A stretch of 8,920 nucleotides of DNA, taken from the NCBI GenBank assembly GCA_040081205.1, contig JBEBHE010000197.1, positions 1 through 8,920 on the forward strand, read 5' to 3'. Source of the stretch: UBA5216 sp040081205 (GTDB lineage: Bacteria > Pseudomonadota > Gammaproteobacteria > Burkholderiales > SG8-41). Both the position numbers and the translations under genes were made by a program. This document shows positions 1 to 5,774 of the stretch, piece after piece (position 1 is the first letter of the stretch; every line of letters starts with the position of its first letter). The notes below the pieces were generated by a model, which was not told the DNA's origin, did not search any database, and was given only the letters and a program-made list of their open reading frames with translations.

Positions 1-1
1 G

Positions 2-124
2 CCAATGACCCGACGCATGTTACGGCGTATTCTCAATGCCCAACACCCTCATGGGGTGTATTGTAAGTATTTGTTTTTATTGATAAATTTATCACCGCTT
101 CTAGCAGAGGATTGTTTGAATTGA
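2..124 (+). CDS. Possible 3' end of an upstream gene, or leader ORF
   Basis: The frame beginning at base 2 has no stop until TGA at 122-124, and this stop overlaps the TTG start at 121 of the next gene (TTGA). It could be the last 40 codons of a gene running off the left edge, or a leader peptide starting at ATG 5 or ATG 17. The translation has a basic N-terminal part and a short hydrophobic stretch (KYLFLLINLSPLLA), and I recognise no family. The frame beginning at base 1 is also open, to TAA at 64-66, so the choice between them cannot be made from this window alone. No Shine-Dalgarno sequence precedes either internal ATG. If this frame is real coding sequence, the promoter and terminator candidates listed in the same interval become less likely. 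Confidence 0.2.
   Translation, partial: PMTRRMLRRILNAQHPHGVYCKYLFLLINLSPLLAEDCLN
43..78 (+). terminator. Hairpin followed by T-rich stretch, weak terminator candidate
   Basis: ACACCC at 43-48 pairs with GGGTGT at 54-59 around a 5-base loop (TCATG). A T-rich but interrupted stretch with TTTTT at 74-78 follows. It could be a weak intrinsic terminator of an upstream gene or an attenuator ahead of the polysaccharide genes. The stem is only 6 bp and the T tract does not start immediately, so this is tentative. Confidence 0.25.
61..89 (+). promoter_or_regulatory. Sigma-70-like promoter candidate
   Basis: TTGTAA at 61-66 (4 of 6 matches to the -35 consensus) is separated by 17 bases from TAAATT at 84-89 (4 of 6 matches to the -10). 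A TG at 81-82 sits one base before the -10, as in an extended -10 element. The stretch is clearly AT-richer than the rest of the window and lies about 30 bases ahead of the first gene. The matches are modest and transcription could equally enter from upstream. Confidence 0.3.
81..94. promoter_or_regulatory. 14-bp perfect palindrome overlapping the -10 candidate
   Basis: TGATAAATTTATCA reads the same on both strands. It covers the putative -10 hexamer, a typical place for a repressor operator. The spacing between TGAT and ATCA is 6 bases, not the 4 of an FNR/CRP-type box, so I do not assign a regulator. A palindrome of this length is expected about once in every two windows of this size by chance, and more often in AT-rich DNA. 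Confidence 0.2.
106..111 (+). promoter_or_regulatory. Ribosome binding site favouring the TTG start at 121
   Basis: AGAGGA ends 9 bases before TTG 121, a workable distance. It is directly adjacent to the other in-frame TTG at 112, which is therefore too close to use this site. ATG 145 is a third in-frame possibility, but the AGGA before it abuts the codon. Confidence 0.45.
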
Positions 125-1593
125 TATCGATAAGATCGGCAGGAATGCTGCTGGGCGGCACACTTTTAATGGGGTGTATCGCACTGGCGGTTGCGTCATT
201 CAGCATGTATCCGGGTTCATGGCCCGTGCTTGCGGCATTTCATGTCTGCTTTCTTCTGCTGATCGGCTTGGTTTTCCCGCGCCCCCGGCTCTACGTTTAC
301 ACGTTTTTTGCAGGATTTCTTTTCCTGGGCTTCTGGCCCAAAGTCGTTGCGCATACGGTTTGGGCCGTTGCTTTCGTCGAGCCTGTTGGGGATTTCACGG
401 GTACAGCGATCGAGTGGGATAGCGCGCTGCTTGCAGCTACTGCGGGTGCGGCGGGGATCATTTCCGTTCGCTTCGGTTACTTGCTATTGAATCGCGGTCG
501 CGGCAGAGGGAAGTCGGCTTTGTCGGAGAATAGCGCCGTGCCCTGGTGGTTCATTAAGTGGCGCAAGGCAATTTGGATTTTTACGATAGCACTTGTCTTG
601 GGGCTGCAATTCCTCAACGCGAGCTTGGCTTTTTTTCAGGTCGGTGTAAATCCAATTGTAATTTTTCCCATGCACATGAACGTGCCAATCGCATGGCTCA
701 TCAACATCGGGTTTGCGATCTGGATTGCCACTCTGGTCCACTGGGATTTCAAGTTAAATGAGGGAACGCTGGCGCAAAATCTTATTGCGCCTATTGTTGA
801 GGCATTCCTTACATCGGTATCGTCACTTAGTCGCCTCGCTTTCCTGCTGCATGCCGGTCCTTACCTGCTGACACTTGCAGAGCGCTGGAACGATTTTCGG
901 AATGCCCTGGGCGGTGGGAAAATTCGCCGACTGTCTTTTGCTTTCGTAACCCTGTTTTGCGTCGGGATTCTTACTGTATTCCTGTTTCGCGTCCTGTATT
1001 TTCACGATTACGAAAAGTATGTGCTCAAACCCGATGAAACCACGAGTAGCACGCTGACAGCAATGACATTCCCCCGCTATCTCAGGGAGGTGCTGGTCCG
1101 CCAAATACCGACCCTTTTTATTCAGCGCTGGATCGGACTGGAAGGCGTACTCACAGCCAGCAAAGCCGCCAACAGGGGAAATGATCTGCTATTAGCCGTG
1201 CTTATTGAAGATCCGCGCAAAGGCGGAAAATCGCTTTATCAGCAACACGCAAAACCAGATTACCTAACTTCTACCCCGGACAAGTTTACGTTTCTTACCA
1301 ATGCCGGAGTGATTGCGATACTTCTATTCTCCGGTTCCACATTCGTTGTGGCGATTGGTATGGCAATTCTCACACTCGTCCTCATCAGCACAGAAATAAC
1401 CGCACATGCACTTACAAGGAACCCCTTCCTGCTTGCAATAATTGGCGCGGGATTAGCGAATGTTGCCGTCCAAACTACATTTCCTTATCTTTCGCTATTG
1501 TATTTACTGCAAATATGGGTTGCCATTTTATTCTTGTGGCTGATACAGCATGTGCCAGTCATCCCCGACTCCAGACCTTCAATAACCAAATGA
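121..1593 (+). CDS. Polytopic membrane protein, candidate Wzy-like repeat-unit polymerase
   Basis: A protein of 490 residues from TTG 121 (493 from TTG 112, 482 from ATG 145). It has about ten hydrophobic segments, for example near residues 9-28, 33-51, 57-75, 100-118, 149-172, 188-208, 270-290, 393-423 and 455-477. A long hydrophilic region of about 100 residues (roughly 291-392) lies between the middle and last membrane groups, as is common in O-antigen polymerases of the Wzy class. The cytoplasmic-side SSLSRLAF segment (about 234-241), RWIGLEG (about 336-342) and the NAGVIAILLFSGS re-entry into the membrane (about 394-406) resemble uncharacterised polysaccharide-locus membrane proteins known to me, but polymerase activity is inferred from topology and context, not from a catalytic motif. 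It would act in the inner membrane on flipped, undecaprenyl-linked repeat units. Base composition is AT-richer than in the downstream genes. Alternatives are an O-antigen ligase or another integral membrane transferase. Confidence 0.75.
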   Translation: MISIRSAGMLLGGTLLMGCIALAVASFSMYPGSWPVLAAFHVCFLLLIGLVFPRPRLYVYTFFAGFLFLGFWPKVVAHTVWAVAFVEPVGDFTGTAIEWDSALLAATAGAAGIISVRFGYLLLNRGRGRGKSALSENSAVPWWFIKWRKAIWIFTIALVLGLQFLNASLAFFQVGVNPIVIFPMHMNVPIAWLINIGFAIWIATLVHWDFKLNEGTLAQNLIAPIVEAFLTSVSSLSRLAFLLHAGPYLLTLAERWNDFRNALGGGKIRRLSFAFVTLFCVGILTVFLFRVLYFHDYEKYVLKPDETTSSTLTAMTFPRYLREVLVRQIPTLFIQRWIGLEGVLTASKAANRGNDLLLAVLIEDPRKGGKSLYQQHAKPDYLTSTPDKFTFLTNAGVIAILLFSGSTFVVAIGMAILTLVLISTEITAHALTRNPFLLAIIGAGLANVAVQTTFPYLSLLYLLQIWVAILFLWLIQHVPVIPDSRPSITK

Positions 1594-1676
1594 CCGTATT
1601 ACGTCTTCGTGATCTATATCTGGATTTGCCTGGGTGGCATGCCACCACCGCCACGTATCTTACCTATCAAAATTGA
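1590..1676 (+). other. Bridging micro-ORF between the two polymerase-like genes
   Basis: ATG 1590 overlaps the TGA of the preceding gene (ATGA 1590-1593). The frame stays open for 28 codons and ends at TGA 1674-1676, 8 bases before ATG 1685 of the next gene. The peptide begins MTVLRLRDLYLDLPGW and matches no family I recognise. There is no Shine-Dalgarno sequence for ATG 1590, so translation would depend on re-initiation after the upstream stop. It may simply be a chance open frame in a 91-base gap. Confidence 0.2.
1633..1646. repeat. 14-bp perfect palindrome in the gap between the polymerase-like genes
   Basis: GGTGGCATGCCACC is fully self-complementary. In RNA it could form a 5-bp GC-rich stem with a CATG loop. 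It has no T tract after it, so it is not an intrinsic terminator. It lies about 40 bases before ATG 1685. It could be an operator or processing site, or chance. Confidence 0.2.
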
Positions 1677-1684
1677 AAATCTTT

Positions 1685-3007
1685 ATGCCCCTCCAAGCGC
1701 GGCTACAACAATTAGCCGACGCGATTCCCGCGCCGTCTGCCGACACGCAAATAAACGCGCTTAGCGTCTTGTGCTGGGGCGTTGCCGCAATGGCATTCGT
1801 GTCGTTGAACCCTTACTTCATGTGGGGCTACCAAAAAACATATTACGCAGTTGCCTCGCTCCTGTTGATTGTTTCCTTTTCATTTTGCTGGCGTCTACTT
1901 TCGTTCTCCAATCAACGAATCGTTTTGATGTTGGGGTTTTCGCTGTTTCTTGCCTACCTTAGTTTCTTGCCCAAGATAGAGGGAGGGGTTACGCGCTGGT
2001 TCCTGCTAATTCCGCTTACCGTAGTATTGCTTGCGTTGCGTCGCGAAACGCTTACAAAAGCATTTGGAATTTTTTACTGGATATTCGCTATTTCACTCAT
2101 CCCCGGAATGATTCTTTGGATTTGGGTTGCCGCAGGACTTCCCGTCGAATTCACATGGATGACGCCGCCAAGCGATATCATACAGCGAGGTGTTATTGAC
2201 TACTTTGCAGTACCCGGAGCCATTGTTCTACCGTCCAACGCGAAGCTTTTGCCAAACGGCGGCACGCTTTTCAGGCTTTGCGGGATTTACGATGAACCGG
2301 GCACTGTAGGCACGATCGCGGCACTCTTTCTGGCGGCAACACGATATCGACTACGAGATATCCGCGGAACCATCACGTTCGTCGCGGGATTAATGTCATT
2401 CTCGGTAGCGTTTGCGATTCTTACCACTATAGGATTGATCGCTATCGCTATCCTCCAAAGTAGGGCAAGGCTAATTGCCGCCGCCGCAATCAGCGCCGTC
2501 TTCGGCTCAACCATTCTGGGCTGGATACCCGATGACACTACAGCCGGAGGACCAACACCTCGCATCTCCGTCAGCGGAGAATCATCGGTAGACTTGGCAA
2601 AGTACGGCCTTGACCAAGGGACGCGCCTGCGGTTTTCGTCGGTATTTGATAACCGGGCGCACCCGAAGATGCGCAGCCTGCTTGACGAGTATGTGCAGTC
2701 CTCATTTTCAACACTGCTGTTTGGTATTGCCAGCAATGCTAGCAACGTGCGAAGTGCAGGTAGCTCGGTATGGTATATGGTACTTACAAACTACGGGCTT
2801 GTCGGTTTTGTTTGGCTATTTATATTATTTTTCCTGCCACTACTGACCATGTGGCGCACCAAATCAATGGCCATATCGACTGCCATTTTCTGCATGATTT
2901 TCCTGCTGAGTTTTTACCAACGCCCTATCATATGGATGCCCGCACAACTTTTATTGTATTTTGCGGGGATTTGGTGCGTCACTAAAACTCAAAGACCTGA
3001 GGGATGA
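1685..3007 (+). CDS. O-antigen polymerase/ligase-like polytopic membrane protein
   Basis: A protein of 440 residues from ATG 1685. An in-frame GTG at 1634 would add 17 residues rich in His and polar residues, with no ribosome site, so I prefer the ATG, although it also lacks a visible Shine-Dalgarno sequence. About ten hydrophobic segments are present. After them comes a periplasmic stretch containing F196-R-L-C-G-I-Y-D-E-P-G206, a pattern seen in bacterial O-antigen polymerases and the Wzy_C/O-antigen ligase-like group. A second long loop lies at about 281-345, and a SSVWYMVLTNYGLVGFVW segment (about 360-377) re-enters the membrane in the way usual for this group. Function by family knowledge: glycan transfer from undecaprenyl-linked intermediates in the periplasm, as polymerase or ligase. 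It does not resemble the preceding gene beyond general topology. The stop codon overlaps ATG 3004 (ATGA). Confidence 0.8.
   Translation: MPLQARLQQLADAIPAPSADTQINALSVLCWGVAAMAFVSLNPYFMWGYQKTYYAVASLLLIVSFSFCWRLLSFSNQRIVLMLGFSLFLAYLSFLPKIEGGVTRWFLLIPLTVVLLALRRETLTKAFGIFYWIFAISLIPGMILWIWVAAGLPVEFTWMTPPSDIIQRGVIDYFAVPGAIVLPSNAKLLPNGGTLFRLCGIYDEPGTVGTIAALFLAATRYRLRDIRGTITFVAGLMSFSVAFAILTTIGLIAIAILQSRARLIAAAAISAVFGSTILGWIPDDTTAGGPTPRISVSGESSVDLAKYGLDQGTRLRFSSVFDNRAHPKMRSLLDEYVQSSFSTLLFGIASNASNVRSAGSSVWYMVLTNYGLVGFVWLFILFFLPLLTMWRTKSMAISTAIFCMIFLLSFYQRPIIWMPAQLLLYFAGIWCVTKTQRPEG
2999..3003 (+). promoter_or_regulatory. Shine-Dalgarno sequence before an out-of-frame ATG
   Basis: GAGGG at 2999-3003 lies 6 bases before ATG 3010, ideal spacing, and abuts ATG 3004. 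Both ATGs are in a different frame from the large gene that follows at 3072. The site therefore serves either a short bridging ORF or a frame that has been broken by an insertion or deletion. Confidence 0.4.
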
Positions 3008-3075
3008 TCATGTCGCCCTACAGTCTGCCTATACTCCCCAAGTGCCGCACCTGCCGGCCCACCGCTTGTTTATGA
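3004..3075 (+). other. Bridging micro-ORF with stop-start overlap at both ends
   Basis: ATG 3004 overlaps the preceding TGA (ATGA 3004-3007). A second in-frame ATG at 3010 is the one properly spaced from GAGGG 2999-3003. The frame ends at TGA 3073-3075, which overlaps ATG 3072 of the membrane transferase candidate (ATGA 3072-3075). The product is 23 residues, or 21 from ATG 3010, rich in Pro and Cys (MSPYSLPILPKCRTC at the start), without a recognisable fold. The best reading is translational coupling between two genes whose starts lack a good ribosome site. The alternative is a frameshift near the start of a longer downstream protein. Confidence 0.35.
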
Positions 3076-5009
3076 GCAAGTTCATTGTCCGTGTATTGCG
3101 CTTTAAATACGTTGACCAACTCGCCCTCGTTGTACTGATCGGCGTCTCGACCTATCTGCTGATCGGCGATTTCGGCGTGCGGCTTGCGAATACCAGCACC
3201 GATGATGGGCTGGTTTCTTATGCCTATTTTTTCAAGTTTCCTGAACGCTTTGCTCAGGACGCGCACATGCTCAATTGGGGGCCGGTGGGGCTTACGTCCA
3301 TGCTCAATTGGCTGCCCGCGGTGCTGTTCAAATATGCCGGCGTTCCCCCTGAAATCGTCTACGGGTTGTTTACCTTTCTACAGAACATTCTGCTCGCCCT
3401 GGCGGTATACCGCCTGACGATGGTAATGACGCAAAGCCGCGAATCCGCCTGGATCGCCGCAATATTCACACTCACCTTCCGGCCGCATTGGTGGAACATG
3501 GGGCTCTTTGCCGATCTCGACTGGATGCCGTATAGCGCCTGGTCGGCGTTGCCGTTTCTCGTTTTCGCGGGTTCTTATGCGCTTGAGCAACGTGTGCGCG
3601 CAACGTCGGTCATGCTGCTGATCGGCGGGCTCGTTCACCCCATCCTCGGCCTGTTCGCTGCGGCAATGTTTGGCGGCTATTGGATACTGTGGTCGCTGCG
3701 CGAGCGAAATTTGCGCGGCGTCCTCGTGTCATTCGCCGTTCTCGGCACAACGGTAATCGTATTTTTGCTTCCTGTTTTGGTCGCCAAATTGGGTGTGGAG
3801 GAAGCACCTTCATCACAAATTCTTGATATGGTACTCAAGAATGGGCATGCGCTTCCCTGGGTCAATCCGGGCTGCGCCTACTGCATGCCGTTATTTCTGA
3901 AAAGCCTGTTCGTGATTCCAGTACTGACAGCACTGGCATTAGTGGCCGCCGGGCATATTTCGACGCACCCCGGGCTACGCCTTTTTCTGCTCGCCTGTTT
4001 TGCGGTAACGCTGGCTGCCTGTGTTCTACATGCCGTCGCGTACTTCACGCACAACGCAACCATCCTGCGGGTGATCTCATCCCGTTCGACGATATTACTT
4101 CTGATCTTTGCAGTACCGCCTGCGATTGCATTTGCCTGGCGGCAATTTCGCGAGGCCGGTCCCTTCGGTCGTCTGGTGGCCGGCTACTTCCTGGTACTGC
4201 CATCACCGGCAGCAATTATGGCCGCGCTGCTGGTGCTGCCTGGGGCAAAAAACTTGCGGCAGGCAGACGCTCGCGGAACGTGGCTCTCTGGTGTTTGCCA
4301 AGCAATCGGCGCGGCACTGTTTGCGCTCGTGCTTGCGCGCCACGTGCCCAGACTACGGGAATTCGTTGATCTGCATATCATCGAAAGCGTGATGGGGCCA
4401 TCATACAAACCTCTCTTTTTCGCTTATCACTCTTGGGGGTATCAATTACCTAAATTATCTGCACTGATCGCCGTGGCGCTCTGTCTATTGGTAGCTTGGC
4501 AATGGCATGTGTCCGCAAGACACAAATCTGCGATGCTCGATACCCAAAAAACTGCCTTACCTGCTGTCGCAGTCCTGACGATAATGCTCGTCACCTACTT
4601 GCTGACATACAACTATACGGTCGGCTTGAACGGAACTCGCGGCGAAGCGCGCGAATACTACGAAGTGCAAGTATGGGCGCGTACATCGACGCCCGTTGAA
4701 GCCCGATTCATTGTCAGTGACACCTCCGTCTACGAAAGCTGGCGCAACTTCACTCACCGGGCGCGGATTTCACCTGGGGGGTGCGGATTCTACATTTGCT
4801 CCAAGGCAGCATTGGCCGAAGGTAAAAAAACATCGGCGTTTCATGCGCGGCACGGTAATGTCGGCTACTCGGGGTTTGATACGGCAGGCCTGCGTGAATA
4901 TGCACGAACCTTCGGCGGGGAGTTTGCCGTCAGGCGCAGGGCATGGGCGCCCGTTAATTTGCCGATAGCCTTCCAAAACGCCGGTTACGTGGTGTACGAT
5001 TTGCGTTGA
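3072..5009 (+). CDS. GT-C-like polytopic membrane glycosyltransferase candidate
   Basis: A protein of 645 residues from ATG 3072. GTG 3042 is an in-frame alternative, and TTG 2961 would overlap the previous gene by 47 bases. There are about 12 hydrophobic segments between residues 14 and 512, then a hydrophilic C-terminal domain of about 130 residues (515-645) ending in GYVVYDLR. The first large loop carries paired acids (S-T-D44-D45-G), and ADLDW lies at 147-151; GT-C enzymes usually have Asp/Glu in the first periplasmic loop. GGLVHPILGLF (185-195) and the C-terminal VWARTSTPVEARFIVSD (534-550) followed by a segment with FTHRARI resemble large membrane proteins with a GT-C fold that I know as uncharacterised. 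By analogy it would transfer a sugar from a polyprenyl-phosphate donor to the glycan on the periplasmic side. Donor and acceptor are unknown. No Shine-Dalgarno sequence precedes ATG 3072. The function is inferred from architecture and context. Confidence 0.7.
   Translation: MSKFIVRVLRFKYVDQLALVVLIGVSTYLLIGDFGVRLANTSTDDGLVSYAYFFKFPERFAQDAHMLNWGPVGLTSMLNWLPAVLFKYAGVPPEIVYGLFTFLQNILLALAVYRLTMVMTQSRESAWIAAIFTLTFRPHWWNMGLFADLDWMPYSAWSALPFLVFAGSYALEQRVRATSVMLLIGGLVHPILGLFAAAMFGGYWILWSLRERNLRGVLVSFAVLGTTVIVFLLPVLVAKLGVEEAPSSQILDMVLKNGHALPWVNPGCAYCMPLFLKSLFVIPVLTALALVAAGHISTHPGLRLFLLACFAVTLAACVLHAVAYFTHNATILRVISSRSTILLLIFAVPPAIAFAWRQFREAGPFGRLVAGYFLVLPSPAAIMAALLVLPGAKNLRQADARGTWLSGVCQAIGAALFALVLARHVPRLREFVDLHIIESVMGPSYKPLFFAYHSWGYQLPKLSALIAVALCLLVAWQWHVSARHKSAMLDTQKTALPAVAVLTIMLVTYLLTYNYTVGLNGTRGEAREYYEVQVWARTSTPVEARFIVSDTSVYESWRNFTHRARISPGGCGFYICSKAALAEGKKTSAFHARHGNVGYSGFDTAGLREYARTFGGEFAVRRRAWAPVNLPIAFQNAGYVVYDLR
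3266..3311 (+). repeat. 13-bp direct repeat inside the membrane transferase gene
   Basis: CATGCTCAATTGG occurs at 3266-3278 and again at 3299-3311, a period of 33 bases, which is exactly 11 codons. It encodes M-L-N-W twice (residues 66-69 and 77-80), in the first loop after the Asp-Asp pair. The identity at DNA level suggests a recent small duplication or a constrained motif. Confidence 0.6.
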
Positions 5010-5047
5010 ATCAACCGTACGTCCCTATCATCCCTGACACCGCATAA
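5006..5047 (+). other. Bridging micro-ORF before the methyltransferase (TTG start)
   Basis: TTG 5006 overlaps the TGA of the preceding gene (TTGA 5006-5009). The frame is open for 13 codons to TAA 5045-5047, one base before ATG 5049. It has no Shine-Dalgarno sequence. Taken alone it would be dismissed; it is listed because the same arrangement occurs at the two preceding gene junctions. Confidence 0.12.
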
Positions 5048-5048
5048 C

Positions 5049-5774
5049 ATGCCGCCAACAAATCCCGTCCTCGACCGCTACTTGAGCGACGACTATTTGA
5101 AGCAAAACCCTACCTGGGATGCCGAGGATTCGCCCTGGAAGGCGGGCCTGATCGCCGCAATATTGCGCGAGAACCACATTACGCCCGGCACGCTGGCCGA
5201 CGTTGGATGCGGTGCCGGACAGGTGCTGCTTGAGCTTCAGGGCGCATTCCCGGATACGCTTCTCGAGGGTTACGATATTTCGCCTGATGCAGAGCAGTTT
5301 TGGCCTGCCGCGCGCGCGGCGGGCATCCGCCTTTCCGTTGGAAGCTTCTTTAATGCCGCAGCACCCCGGTACGATGTGCTACTCGCATTGGATGTGATTG
5401 AACACCTGCAGGATCCGTTCGAATTTTTAGGGCAATTGCGTGGGCGCGGCGCTCACTTTGTGTTCCACTTTCCGCTGGATTTATCCGCCTCCAGCATTCT
5501 GCGCGAATCGCCGCTTTTGCATGTCCGCCGAAAAGTGGGGCACGTGCATTACTTCACCCGCGGCCTCGCGCTTGCGCTGCTTGAGGAGTGCGGCTACCAG
5601 ATAGTTGACGCTCGCTACACGGGCGCGGCATTTACGTCGCCCCAAAGAGGGTGGACAGCCCGGCTCGCGCAATTGCCAAGAAGAATCGTCTTTGCGCTGA
5701 ATCACGATTGGGGCGCCCGGCTGCTTGGGGGCGAAACGCTGATCGTGCTTGCTACAGCGAAAAACGCGTTGTGA
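5049..5774 (+). CDS. Class I SAM-dependent methyltransferase
   Basis: A cytoplasmic protein of 241 residues with the class I Rossmann methyltransferase pattern. Motif I is A50-D-V-G-C-G-A-G57, which binds S-adenosylmethionine. The acidic ribose-binding residue is D76 in EGYDIS. The D-V-I-E-H-L segment (115-120) plus QDP follows, as is usual for the Methyltransf_11/12/23 group, and G-H-V-H-Y-F-T (164-170) fits the substrate side. The likely role, from context, is methylation of a sugar or a modified sugar of the repeat unit, possibly at the chain end; the acceptor cannot be read from sequence. ATG 5049 is the best start, giving the normal length for this group, but the 20 bases before it are purine-poor with no Shine-Dalgarno sequence. 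The stop overlaps the GTG of the next gene (GTGA 5771-5774), so the two are probably translationally coupled. Confidence 0.88.
   Translation: MPPTNPVLDRYLSDDYLKQNPTWDAEDSPWKAGLIAAILRENHITPGTLADVGCGAGQVLLELQGAFPDTLLEGYDISPDAEQFWPAARAAGIRLSVGSFFNAAAPRYDVLLALDVIEHLQDPFEFLGQLRGRGAHFVFHFPLDLSASSILRESPLLHVRRKVGHVHYFTRGLALALLEECGYQIVDARYTGAAFTSPQRGWTARLAQLPRRIVFALNHDWGARLLGGETLIVLATAKNAL

Noticed and set aside
81..94. FNR/CRP-type binding site
   Set aside because: The half sites TGAT and ATCA are separated by 6 bases instead of 4, and the flanking bases do not match.
1..120. JUMPstart/ops element typical of some O-antigen operons
   Set aside because: I looked for the GGCGGTAGCGT-like core in the leader and did not find it.
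2287..2745. 152-codon antisense open frame
   Set aside because: It lies inside the second polymerase-like gene on the other strand, has no protein-like features or ribosome site, and mirrors the codon pattern of the real gene.
2961..3071. N-terminal extension of the GT-C-like protein to TTG 2961
   Set aside because: It would overlap the previous gene by 47 bases with no ribosome site; GAGGG 2999-3003 is not in a useful position for any in-frame start before 3042.
5307..5320. 14-bp palindrome GCCGCGCGCGCGGC
   Set aside because: It is a low-complexity CG run within the methyltransferase coding sequence, explained by Ala/Arg codons; it also shows that 14-bp palindromes occur here by chance.
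5651..5770. 40-residue N-terminal extension of the GT4 glycosyltransferase
   Set aside because: It lies entirely inside the methyltransferase gene and is not like a GT-B N-terminus; GTG 5771 gives the expected beta-strand start and a 4-base overlap.
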